Source of the DNA: Catenuloplanes niger
GTDB lineage: Bacteria > Actinomycetota > Actinomycetes > Mycobacteriales > Micromonosporaceae
Length of the DNA stretch: 64,000 bases
Direction: 5' to 3'
NCBI RefSeq assembly: GCF_031458255.1
Contig: NZ_JAVDYC010000001.1
Span: 5,899,001-5,963,000 of the forward strand
The position numbers were made by a program, and so were the translations under genes. The notes beneath the pieces were generated by a model, which worked only from the letters and a program-made list of their open reading frames with translations, was not told the origin of the DNA and searched no databases. This document shows positions 13,497 to 20,976 of this stretch, piece by piece; position 1 is the stretch's first letter, and each line of letters opens with the position of its first letter.

Positions 13497-14813
13497 GTGC
13501 TGATCGCGCTGGGGCTTCTGCTGATTCTCGTGGTGACCGCCGCTACCGGGTACTTCGTGGCCCAGGAGTTCGGTTACGTCGCCGTCGACCGTGGCAAGTT
13601 GCGCCAGGAGGCGGAGGCGGGCGACGCCGCCGCCGCGCGGGCGCTCAAGGTCACGGAGCGACTCTCGTTCATGCTCTCCGGCGCGCAACTGGGCATCACC
13701 GTGACCGCGCTGCTGGTCGGCTACGTCGCGGAACCGTTCCTCGGTGGCGGCCTGACCGAGCTGCTCGGCGTGGCGGGTGTGCCCGCGGCGGTCAGCTTCC
13801 CGATCTCGATGGGTCTGGCGCTGGCGTTCGCGACCGTCGTGCAGATGATCTTCGGTGAGCTGGCTCCCAAGAACCTCGCGATCGCGCGGCCGGAGGCGTT
13901 GGCCAAGGCGCTGAGCCGGTCCACGCTGATCTATCTCACCGTGTTCGGTCCGGTGATCAAGCTGTTCGACCTCGCGGCCAGCCGCCTGCTGCGCAGCATC
14001 GGCATCGAGCCGGTCGAGGAACTGCCGGAGGGCGCGACCGCGGAGGACCTGACCCAGATCATCGCGGAGGCGCAGAAGGAGGGTCACCTCGACGCCGAGA
14101 CCTCCGCGCTGCTCGACCGCGGCCTCGACTTCCGCCGGCTGACCGCCGGTGAGGTGATGGTGCCACGGGTGGACGTGGAGAGCGTGAGCGCCGACGACCC
14201 GGTCAGCCGGCTGGTCGAGCGGATGGCGTCCGGCCACTCCCGGTTCCCGGTGCGCGGCGCCGACGGCGTCGACGACGTGATCGGCGTGGTCGGCATCAAC
14301 GACGTGCTGGCGATCCCGCCGGCGCGGCGCTCCGAGGTGCCGGTCCGCGAGATCACCTCGCCGCCGCTGATGGTGCCGGAGTCGCTGCCGGTGCCGGCCG
14401 TGCTGGACCGGCTGCGCACCGGTCACCGGCAGCTCGCCATCGTGGTCGACGAGTACGGCGGTTTCGCCGGCGTGATCACGCTGGAGGACATCGCGGAGGA
14501 GCTGGTCGGCCCGATCCGCGACGAGGTCGACCTGCCCGAGGCGTCCCCGGTCAAGCAGGACGACGGGTCCTGGCTGGTCCCGGCGCGCTGGCGGATCGAC
14601 GAGGTCGCGGACGCCACCGGCATCGCGCTGCCCGAGGCCGACGAGTACGACACGGTCTCCGGCCTGATCATGCGCCAGCTCGGCCGCGTCCCCGAGGTCG
14701 GCGACGCGCTGGAGCTGACGCTCCCGGGCGCCGACGCGGAGGAACGGGCCCTGGTGAGCGTGGTCTCGATCGACCGGCACGTGCCGGGCACCGTCCGGGT
14801 GGAGGTGCAATGA
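13497..14813 (+). CDS. CNNM/CorC-type (hemolysin-family) transmembrane protein with CBS pair
   Basis: A 438-aa protein. The N-terminal CNNM/DUF21 domain at about 1-190 has four hydrophobic segments and the family signatures SGAQLGIT and FGELAPKN. A tandem CBS pair follows at about 210-330 (VMVPRVDVESV; IVVDEYGGFAGVITLEDI), then the CorC/HlyC C-terminal domain (GSWLVPARWRIDEVADATG; GLIMRQLGRVPEVGD) at about 350-430. Such proteins are linked to Mg2+ or other divalent-cation homeostasis; direct transport is not established here. GTG start at 13497. Its stop overlaps the start of the small repeat ORF (ATGA), so translation is coupled. Confidence 0.9.
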   Translation: MLIALGLLLILVVTAATGYFVAQEFGYVAVDRGKLRQEAEAGDAAAARALKVTERLSFMLSGAQLGITVTALLVGYVAEPFLGGGLTELLGVAGVPAAVSFPISMGLALAFATVVQMIFGELAPKNLAIARPEALAKALSRSTLIYLTVFGPVIKLFDLAASRLLRSIGIEPVEELPEGATAEDLTQIIAEAQKEGHLDAETSALLDRGLDFRRLTAGEVMVPRVDVESVSADDPVSRLVERMASGHSRFPVRGADGVDDVIGVVGINDVLAIPPARRSEVPVREITSPPLMVPESLPVPAVLDRLRTGHRQLAIVVDEYGGFAGVITLEDIAEELVGPIRDEVDLPEASPVKQDDGSWLVPARWRIDEVADATGIALPEADEYDTVSGLIMRQLGRVPEVGDALELTLPGADAEERALVSVVSIDRHVPGTVRVEVQ

Positions 14814-15022
14814 ACGAGCTTGCGAGTGAATCATCGGCTCAGCGCCGCCTGTCGCGTCACCGCAGCTTGCCGGTGGAGTCCGGCACCCATGAGCTTGCGA
14901 GTGAATCGTCGGCTCGGCGCCGCCTGTCGCGTTACCGCAGCTTGCCGACTGAGTCCGGCACCCGTGAGCTTGCGAGTGAATCGTCGGCTCGGCGCCGCGT
15001 GGAGCGGGCGGTGGCGTCGTGA
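14810..15022 (+). CDS. 70-aa repeat ORF bridging two CNNM genes
   Basis: The protein is 2.7 copies of a 25-aa unit (ELASESSA[QR]RRLSR[HY]RSLP, then a variable five-residue joint), ending RRVERAVAS. The start ATG overlaps the previous stop as ATGA at 14810-14813, and its own TGA overlaps the next gene's GTG as GTGA at 15019-15022. No domain recognised. Either a translated small protein or a repeat insertion that happens to keep the three-gene reading chain open. The GAGCTTGCGAGTGAATC core resembles gene-start repeats I recall from Micromonospora-type genomes. Moderate doubt that the product has a function. Confidence 0.5.
   Translation: MNELASESSAQRRLSRHRSLPVESGTHELASESSARRRLSRYRSLPTESGTRELASESSARRRVERAVAS
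14816..14998 (+). repeat. 75-bp tandem repeat (2.4 copies) in the CNNM operon junction
   Basis: Copies begin with gagcttgcgagtgaatc at 14816, 14891 and 14966, exactly 75 bp apart, with a few substitutions. The third copy is cut short. The period is a multiple of three, so the frame stays open through all copies. Confidence 0.95.
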
Positions 15023-16080
15023 GTACGGGGTGGGCGATAGCCGTCGCTCTGCTGCTGCTGGCCGGTAACGCGTTCTTCGTGGCCGCGGAGTTCGCGCTGA
15101 TCGCCAGCAAGCGGTACCGGCTGGAGCATGCCGCGGCCGGTGGCACCGCCGCCGACCGCGCCGCGCTGGCCGGCAGCCGTGAGCTGACCGTCATGCTGGC
15201 CGGTGCGCAGCTCGGCATCACGCTGTGTTCGCTGGGTCTGGGCGCGCTCGCCGAGCCGGCGATCGAGCACCTGGTCAGCCCGTTGCTGCACCGGATCGGA
15301 CTGCCGGACGCGCCGAGTCACGTGATCGCGTTCCTGTTCGCGCTGCTGCTGGTCACGTTCCTGCACCTGGTGCTGGGCGAGATGATGCCGAAGTCCTGGG
15401 CGATCAGTCACCCGGAGGATTCGGCCCGGCTGCTGGCGCTGCCGTTCCGCGGGTTCGCCCGCGCGGTGCGCCCGCTGCTGACCGCGCTGAACAGTGCCGC
15501 GAACGCGATCCTGCGGCTGTTCAGGATCGAGCCGCAGAACGAGCTCGCGCAGGTGCACGATCCGGAGGAGCTGCGCATGCTGCTGGAGCAGTCGCGGCAG
15601 CACGGCACGCTCCCGTTGGATCAGCACGCGCTGCTGACCAGCATGCTCGCGTTGCAGCGGACCACGGTGGCGGAGATCGCCACGCCGGCCACGCGGATGG
15701 TGAGCGTGGCGCCGGGTGACACGGCGTTCCGGATCGAGGAGGTCTCGCACGCGACCGGCCGGTCCCGTCTCGCGGTGATCGACCCGGCCGAGCCCGGCGT
15801 GCTCGGCATGGTGCACGTGCGGGACGCGGTGCGCGCCACCGCCGGCGCGAAGGACGGCGCGACCGCGGCCGACCTGATGTCGCCGCCGTTCACGCTGCGC
15901 GCGGACGAGACGCTGATGCAGGCCGTGGGCCGGATGCGGGCCGAGCGGGCGCAGTTGGCGCTGGTGTCGGACGCGGGTTCGACGGTCGGTTTCGTCGCGC
16001 TGGAGGATCTCCTGGAGGAGGTCATCGGCGAGTTCGACGACGAGACCGACGCCGTGCCGCGCGGCCGCCGCCTGCGCTGA
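15019..16080 (+). CDS. Second CNNM/CBS hemolysin-family membrane protein (short form)
   Basis: A 353-aa paralogue of the gene at 13497. The CNNM domain at about 1-190 has LLLLAGNAFFVAAEFALIASKRYRLE, LAGAQLGIT and LGEMMPKSWAIS. A degenerate CBS pair occupies about 205-340 and ends VGFVALEDLLEEVIGEFDDETD. The CorC/HlyC C-terminal domain seen in the first copy is missing, as in many second members of such pairs, which suggests the two act as a heteromer. Starts at the GTG that overlaps the repeat ORF's stop. Confidence 0.9.
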   Translation: MSTGWAIAVALLLLAGNAFFVAAEFALIASKRYRLEHAAAGGTAADRAALAGSRELTVMLAGAQLGITLCSLGLGALAEPAIEHLVSPLLHRIGLPDAPSHVIAFLFALLLVTFLHLVLGEMMPKSWAISHPEDSARLLALPFRGFARAVRPLLTALNSAANAILRLFRIEPQNELAQVHDPEELRMLLEQSRQHGTLPLDQHALLTSMLALQRTTVAEIATPATRMVSVAPGDTAFRIEEVSHATGRSRLAVIDPAEPGVLGMVHVRDAVRATAGAKDGATAADLMSPPFTLRADETLMQAVGRMRAERAQLALVSDAGSTVGFVALEDLLEEVIGEFDDETDAVPRGRRLR

Positions 16081-16149
16081 GCCGCCACACAGGTAACGCC
16101 CAGATTCGTACGGATATAACGGACTTTTCGTATAAGGAGGTCGAGGCTC

Positions 16150-17241
16150 ATGGTCTTCAAGAAGATGCTCAGCGCCCTCGGCGTCGGCGGCCCGTCCGTC
16201 GACACCGTGCTCGCGAACCCGAACACCCGTCCCGGGCTCATGCTCGACGGCCAGGTCAACATCGTCGGCGGTACCACCGCGGTGGACATCGAGCACGTCG
16301 CGCTCGGCCTGGTCACCCGCGTCGAGGTCGAGGGCCACGACACCGAGTGGGACTCGGTCATGGAGTTCCACCGCGTGGTCGTGGCCGGCGCGTTCCGCCT
16401 GGAGGCGAACGAGCAGCGCCAGCTGCCGGTCCGCTTCCCGATCCCGTGGGAGACGCCGGTCACCGACGTCTACGGCCAGCGGCTGCGCGGGATGACCATG
16501 GGCCTGCGCACCGAGCTGTCGGTCGCGCGTGCCGTGGACAAGGGCGATCTCGACCCGATCTACGTGCACCCGCTGCCGATCCAGGAGAAGATCCTGGACG
16601 CGTTCCTGCGGCTCGGCTTCCACTTCAAGACCGCGGACCTGGAGCGCGGCCGGATCACCGGCGTCAACCAGCAGCTGCCGTTCTACCAGGAGATCGAGTT
16701 CTACCCGCCCGCGCAGTACCAGGGCACGATCAACGAGGTCGAGCTGACCTTCGTGACGAACCCGCAGGGCATGGACATCGTGCTCGAGTTCGACAAGCGC
16801 GGCGGCTTCTTCACCGAGGGCCGCGACACGTTCGGTCGCTACCAGGTCTCGCACGCGCAGGCCGACAGCACCGACTGGGTGCAGGTCGTCGACGGCTGGA
16901 TGCAGCAGGCCGCCGGCAGCTACTCGTCCCTGCGCGGCGGCCACGGCGGTTACGGCGCCCCCGGCCACGGCGCTCCCGGTTACGGCGCTCCCGGTTACGG
17001 CGCCCCGGGCGGTTACCCGCCGCCCGGCTACCCGGCCCCCGGCGGCTACGGCCACGGCGCACCCGGTTACGGCCACGGCGCTCCGGGCCACGGCGGCGGC
17101 TACCACGGCCACTACCGTCGCGGTCACGGCGGCGGCATGGGCGGCGTGGTCGCGGGCGCGGCCGGTGGTCTCCTCGGCGGCATGATCCTCGGCGAGGCGA
17201 TGGAGGACATGTTCGAGGGCGGCGAGGGCGAAGAGGGCTGA
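16150..17241 (+). CDS. Spo0M (SpoOM) family protein with Gly/Pro/Tyr-rich tail
   Basis: A 363-aa protein. The arrestin-like Spo0M domain covers about 1-250 (MVFKKMLSALGVGGPSVDTVL; WDSVMEFHRVVVAGAFRLEANE; LPVRFPIPWETPVT; LDPIYVHPLPIQEKIL). Spo0M is a sporulation-control and cell-cycle-associated protein in Bacillus, and the family is widespread in actinomycetes. The tail at about 255-330 is made of GYGAPGHGAPG units, followed by a glycine-zipper-like segment (GGVVAGAAGGLLGGMILGEAM) and an acidic end. An unusually strong Shine-Dalgarno, TAAGGAGGT, lies 9 nt before the ATG. Confidence 0.88.
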   Translation: MVFKKMLSALGVGGPSVDTVLANPNTRPGLMLDGQVNIVGGTTAVDIEHVALGLVTRVEVEGHDTEWDSVMEFHRVVVAGAFRLEANEQRQLPVRFPIPWETPVTDVYGQRLRGMTMGLRTELSVARAVDKGDLDPIYVHPLPIQEKILDAFLRLGFHFKTADLERGRITGVNQQLPFYQEIEFYPPAQYQGTINEVELTFVTNPQGMDIVLEFDKRGGFFTEGRDTFGRYQVSHAQADSTDWVQVVDGWMQQAAGSYSSLRGGHGGYGAPGHGAPGYGAPGYGAPGGYPPPGYPAPGGYGHGAPGYGHGAPGHGGGYHGHYRRGHGGGMGGVVAGAAGGLLGGMILGEAMEDMFEGGEGEEG

Positions 17242-17252
17242 CCGGCCATCGT

Positions 17253-17284
17253 CTCGGGGCGCGGGGTTCTCCTCGCGCCCCGAG
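17253..17284 (+). terminator. Hairpin 3' of spo0M
   Basis: Perfect 11-bp stem CTCGGGGCGCG / CGCGCCCCGAG with a 10-nt loop, 11 nt after the spo0M stop. There is no long T tract, typical of actinobacterial terminators. Confidence 0.7.
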
Positions 17285-17314
17285 TCGTTCCCGGCCGCGC
17301 ACCCCGAGGACACA

Positions 17315-17420
17315 GAAGCGGATATTCCCGCTTCCGGCGTGGTCGCGCCGGGCATGCTCCCGCGGGTACCGGTCGGCCGCGGGCGGCCTCCCTGCACGTT
17401 CCGCACCCGGTCACCACGAC
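17315..17420 (+). repeat. 3'-end element, copy A (downstream of spo0M)
   Basis: One of five copies in this window. Conserved blocks in order: GATATTCCCGCTTCCGGC, TGCTCCCGCGGGTACCGGTCG, GGCCGCGGGCGGCCTCCCTG, then a weaker block ending GGTCACCACGA. It reads in the same direction as spo0M. Copy A is of the GGCCGCGGGCGGCC subtype and can fold CCCGCGG with CCGCGGG. Together with copy B it forms a large inverted repeat between two convergent genes. Confidence 0.85.
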
Positions 17421-17499
17421 CCCGCACCGCTCGCCGGCCCGGTCGTCGACGGGTGGCCCGCCAACGGCTTTCCTGGTGACCGGGTGCCGGGGTGACCGG

Positions 17500-17610
17500 G
17501 TTTCGTGGTGAGTGGTGCGGGACGTGCAGGGAGGAGCGCCAGCGACGACCGGTGCCCGCGGGAGCACTCGGGAAGTGCCCCCGCCGGAAGCGGGAATGTC
17601 TGCTTCTACA
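17500..17610 (-). repeat. 3'-end element, copy B (downstream of the LysE-type gene)
   Basis: Same element on the minus strand. On that strand its similarity to copy A begins at the LysE-type gene's own stop codon (TAG-AAGCAGACATTCCCGC), then GTGCTCCCGCGGGCACCGGT, a TCGCTGGCGCTCCTCCCTGC subtype block, and CGCACCACTCACCACGAA. It differs from copy A mainly in the third block. Confidence 0.85.
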
Positions 17611-18289
17611 GGGTTGCGGTGGCGAGTTTGGCGCCGAAGGTGACGAAGAGCGCGCCGATCGCGGTGGTGCCGGCGCGGGCCAGCACGTGGCGGCGGCGGA
17701 ACTGGGCGGCGAGGTAGCTGCCGGAGAGGATCAGCGCGGTCAGGTAGAGCGCGCTGCAGATCTGCACGATTGCGCCGAGCAGCAGGAACGACAGCTCCGG
17801 GTAGGCGTAGCCGGGGTCGACGAACTGGATGAAGAACGAGACGAAGAACAGGATCGCCTTCGGGTTCATCAGGCTGATCAGCAGCGCCTTGCGGAACGGC
17901 TGCGACACCGGCGGCTGGGCGGCCGGCGGCTGGGCGGCCGGCGGCTGCGAGGCCGGCGCCTCGGCGGCCGTCTCCGGTGAACGGCGGCGGCGCCACGCGG
18001 CGCGCAGCATGGACACGCCGACCCAGCAGAGGTAGGCGGCGCCCGCGTACTTGATCACCAGGAACAGCGGGGGATGGGCGCGGAGCAGCGAGGCGACGCC
18101 GGCGGCGGACAGCAGCATGAGCACGGCGTCGCCGAGGAAGACGCCGCACGCGGCCCGATAGCCGGTGGCGATGCCGCGACGGGCCGCGACGGAGAGCACG
18201 AACAGCGAGTTCGGTCCCGGCAGCAGGACGATCGCCACCGTGCCGAGCACGTAGGTCCAGAGGTCGGTCACTCCCAGCACGTCGTGCAT
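17606..18289 (-). CDS. LysE/RhtB-family amino-acid exporter (LeuE-like)
   Basis: A 227-aa inner-membrane exporter with about six hydrophobic segments. Family signatures are VAIVLLPGPNSLFVLSVAARRGIATGYRAACGVFLGD near the N-terminus and KALLISLMNPKAILFFVSFFIQFVDP in the middle. The cytoplasmic loop between them (about 115-140) carries an ASQPPAAQPPAAQPPVSQP repeat coded by a 15-bp tandem repeat, absent from typical members. The second of two adjacent ATGs is used, because GGAGGG lies at proper spacing. The start overlaps the upstream gene's TGA, so it is co-translated with the PNPOx-GNAT gene. Confidence 0.87.
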   Translation of the reverse strand: MHDVLGVTDLWTYVLGTVAIVLLPGPNSLFVLSVAARRGIATGYRAACGVFLGDAVLMLLSAAGVASLLRAHPPLFLVIKYAGAAYLCWVGVSMLRAAWRRRRSPETAAEAPASQPPAAQPPAAQPPVSQPFRKALLISLMNPKAILFFVSFFIQFVDPGYAYPELSFLLLGAIVQICSALYLTALILSGSYLAAQFRRRHVLARAGTTAIGALFVTFGAKLATATL

Positions 18290-19536
18290 CATGCGCCCTC
18301 CGGGCGGTGCGCCCGAAGCCGGTCCCGCAGTGCGGCACGTGCGCTCGGCCACTCCTCGTCGGTCATCGAGTAGATCACGGTGTCCCGCCAGGTGCCGTCC
18401 GCGCGCTGTTTGTGCCGGCGCAGCACGCCCTCCCGGGTCGCGCCGAGGCGCTCGATCGCGCGTTGTGACCGTACGTTCAGGTTGTCGGTCTCCCACGCCA
18501 CCCGGACCGCGCCCAGTTCCTCGAACGCGCGGGTGAGCAGCAGCAGTTTCGACTCGGTGTTCGCGCCGGTGCGCCAGTGGCTCTTCGCGAAGTACGTGTG
18601 CCCGATCGCCACCGTGCGGTGCCGTTCCTCGATGTCGTAGTACGACGTGGTGCCGATGACCGCGCCGGTCCGCGCGTCACGCTGCAACCACGGCACGGTC
18701 GGCGTCGCGGCCAGCCGGTTGCGCAGGTAGGCGCGCATCTCGTCGAGCGTGCGCGGCGCGCGGACCGGCAGGTGCTCCCAGATCTCCGGGTCGCCGCACG
18801 CCTCCAGGAGGTCGGCCGCGTGCACCAGGTCCAGCGGCTCCAGAACCACGTGCTCGCCGCGCAGCGTCACCGGCGTCTCCCACGCGCCGCGTGCCGGGCG
18901 CAGGTAGTCCGGCACCGGTACGGTCAGCGCCTCGTCCGGCTCCGGCAGGCCCCGGACCCGGTGCAGCGGCAGCACGCCGGCCCAGTGCGGCAACGTCTCG
19001 TCGCCCGGCTCCTCCTCGCCGACGCCGTGCGCGCGGATCTTGGCGGACACCTCGGTCAGCGGCAGGGCCAGCACGGTGGTCTGGCTCAGCTCCTTCTTCG
19101 TGCCGGGCCGGCTGTCCGCGGCCCGGCCCGCGGCCACCTTCTCGACCAGCGCGGTGAGCGCGCGTTCCTTCTCCGCCACGTCGGTGACCAGGACGGCGGT
19201 GCCGTGCGCGATCACCGACCGGTAGTTCGCGCTGTGGTTGAACTGCGAGCGCGCCAGCACCAGCGCGTCCAGCACCGTGACCTCGACACAGACGGCCAGG
19301 CCGGTGCCGCGGGCGGCCAGCATCGGGCGGCTGCCGGTGGAGCCGTGCAGGTAGAGCGTGTCGTCGACGCGGACGGCCAGCTGGGGAAGCACGCGCGGTT
19401 CGCCGTCGACGACGAACGCCATGTGCGCCTCGAAGGACTCGTCGAAGATCTGGTACGCCAGCTCCCGGTCGTAGCGAATCCGCCCCTTGTCGCGCAGCGC
19501 CGTGGTGCGATGAGTGGGTGAGAAGTCGTCCCCCAT
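18289..19536 (-). CDS. Fusion of a pyridoxamine-5'-phosphate-oxidase-like flavoprotein and a GNAT acetyltransferase
   Basis: A 415-aa protein. Residues about 10-195 are a PNPOx-like split-barrel flavoprotein domain (RIRYDRELAYQIFDESFEAHMAFVVDGEPRVLPQLAVRVDDTLYLHGS, then SQFNHSANYRSVIAHGTAVLV). Residues about 225-400 are a GNAT domain of the RimJ/RimL type (VTLRGEHVVLEPLDLVHAADLLEA; TNTESKLLLLTRAFEELGAVRVAWETDNLNVRSQRAIERLGATREGVLR). ATG at 19536 with GGAGG 9 nt upstream. It is divergent from a MocR regulator across a short region with a perfect palindrome, and followed with overlap by an amino-acid exporter; a MocR-controlled detoxification or export unit is inferred. Confidence 0.85.
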   Translation of the reverse strand: MGDDFSPTHRTTALRDKGRIRYDRELAYQIFDESFEAHMAFVVDGEPRVLPQLAVRVDDTLYLHGSTGSRPMLAARGTGLAVCVEVTVLDALVLARSQFNHSANYRSVIAHGTAVLVTDVAEKERALTALVEKVAAGRAADSRPGTKKELSQTTVLALPLTEVSAKIRAHGVGEEEPGDETLPHWAGVLPLHRVRGLPEPDEALTVPVPDYLRPARGAWETPVTLRGEHVVLEPLDLVHAADLLEACGDPEIWEHLPVRAPRTLDEMRAYLRNRLAATPTVPWLQRDARTGAVIGTTSYYDIEERHRTVAIGHTYFAKSHWRTGANTESKLLLLTRAFEELGAVRVAWETDNLNVRSQRAIERLGATREGVLRRHKQRADGTWRDTVIYSMTDEEWPSARAALRDRLRAHRPEGA

Positions 19537-19537
19537 G

Positions 19538-19566
19538 TTGGCAGACCTCCTTTGTACTAGTACAGT
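19538..19566 (+). promoter_or_regulatory. Promoter of the MocR gene with a 12-bp palindromic operator
   Basis: TTGGCA (19538-19543), 17-bp spacer, TACAGT (19561-19566). The perfect palindrome TGTACTAGTACA (19553-19564) overlaps the spacer and -10 box and also sits in the leader or promoter of the divergent PNPOx-GNAT gene. GntR-type regulators bind such TTGTACTAGTACAA-like sites, so autoregulation is likely. The predicted start site is within a few bases of the GTG at 19576, which suggests a leaderless mRNA. Confidence 0.65.
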
Positions 19567-19575
19567 AGGAAAACT

Positions 19576-20940
19576 GTGGCAGAACATTATCAGATCACCG
19601 GGTCCACGGCGGCCGAGATTTCCGGCAGCGTGGAGGCCGGCGTGCGCTCCGGCGACCTCGGGCCGGGCGCCGCGCTGCCGCCCGTCCGCTCGCTCGCCAA
19701 GGCGCTGAGCTGCAGCCCGGCGACCGTGGCCAAGGCCTACCAGACGCTGCGGCAGCGCGGCCTGATCGAGACCGCGGGGCGCAACGGCACCCGGGTGCGC
19801 GAGCGGCCGCCGATCGCCACGTCCGGCCGGTCCGCGCTGCGGCTGCCCACGCCGCCCGGCGCGCTCGACCTCTCCACCGGCGAGCCGGACCTCGCGTTGA
19901 TGCCCGCGCTCGGCCCGCGCCTGGCCCGGCTCGCGGCCGCGGAGTTCTCGCCGACCAACTACACGGACGCGGGCGCGCTCCCCGAGCTGGTCGAGCTGGC
20001 CCGGGTCCGGTTCGCCGGCGACGGCATCCCGGTCGACGACGCGGAGATCACCGTCACCAGCGGCGCGCTCGACGCGATGGAGCGGCTGCTCGCCGCGCAC
20101 CTGCGGCCCGGCGACAAGGTCGCGGTCGAGGACCCCGGCTGGGCCAACGCGCTCGACCTGATCGCGGCGCTCGGCCTGACCGCGGTGCCGATGCCGGTCG
20201 ACGACGAGGGCCCGACGGCGGACGGCCTGCGTGCCGCGCTCGCGTCCGGCGCCGGTGCGGCCATCGTCACGACCCGCGCGCAGAACCCGACCGGTGCCGC
20301 GGTCAGCTCCTACCGCGCGGCCGAGCTGCGATCGGTGCTGGCCGAGTTCCCGTCCGTGCTGCTGATCGAGGACGATCACGCGGCCGAGCTGGCACCGGTG
20401 ACGCTGCACGCACTGGCCGGTGCGACCGGATCGTGGGCGTTCGTCCGGTCGGTCTCCAAGCCGTACGGGCCGGACCTGCGCCTCGCCGTGGTGGCCGGCG
20501 ACGAGGCCACGATCGCGCGCGTGGCCGGCCGCATGCGGGTCGGCGCCGGGTGGGTGTCCACGCTGCTCCAGCACGTGGTGCTCTATCTGTGGCGGGACGA
20601 CGAGGTGATCAACGGGGTGATCCGGGCGCGGGACAGCTACGTCACCCGCCGTCTCGCGCTGCGCGCCGCGCTCAAGGCGCACGGGCTGGACGCGCGCGGG
20701 CGCACCGGGCTCAACGTGTGGGTCAGCGTGCCGGACGAGACGCGCGCGGTGGCGGCACTGCGGGACGCGGGGTACGTGGTGGCGCCCGGCTCGCTGTTCC
20801 GGCTCGCGTCGCCGCCCGCGATCCGGATCACGATCAGCCCGCTGGCCGAGGACGACATCCAGCCGCTGGCGGACGCGGTGGCCGCGGCGGCCGCGCTCGA
20901 CCCGGTGCCGGCCCGCTCGTCGATGGCGCTGACCGCGTGA
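19576..20940 (+). CDS. MocR-type regulator: GntR winged helix fused to a PLP aminotransferase-like domain
   Basis: A 454-aa protein. The winged-helix GntR domain is at about 5-70 (LPPVRSLAKALSCSPATVAKAYQTLRQRGLIET). A fold-type I aminotransferase domain extends from about 95 to 450. It contains ITVTSGALDAMERLLAAHLRPGDKVAVEDPGW, the TTRAQNPTGAAVS segment, the IEDDHAAEL Asp, and SVSKPYGPDLRLAVV with the PLP-binding lysine. MocR proteins use PLP or amino compounds as effectors. No separate ribosome site; GTG start next to the promoter. Likely regulates itself and the divergent fusion gene and exporter. Confidence 0.9.
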   Translation: MAEHYQITGSTAAEISGSVEAGVRSGDLGPGAALPPVRSLAKALSCSPATVAKAYQTLRQRGLIETAGRNGTRVRERPPIATSGRSALRLPTPPGALDLSTGEPDLALMPALGPRLARLAAAEFSPTNYTDAGALPELVELARVRFAGDGIPVDDAEITVTSGALDAMERLLAAHLRPGDKVAVEDPGWANALDLIAALGLTAVPMPVDDEGPTADGLRAALASGAGAAIVTTRAQNPTGAAVSSYRAAELRSVLAEFPSVLLIEDDHAAELAPVTLHALAGATGSWAFVRSVSKPYGPDLRLAVVAGDEATIARVAGRMRVGAGWVSTLLQHVVLYLWRDDEVINGVIRARDSYVTRRLALRAALKAHGLDARGRTGLNVWVSVPDETRAVAALRDAGYVVAPGSLFRLASPPAIRITISPLAEDDIQPLADAVAAAAALDPVPARSSMALTA

Positions 20941-20976
20941 CGAAATCTGTCGTACCGGTGGGGTAGACACTCCGGT

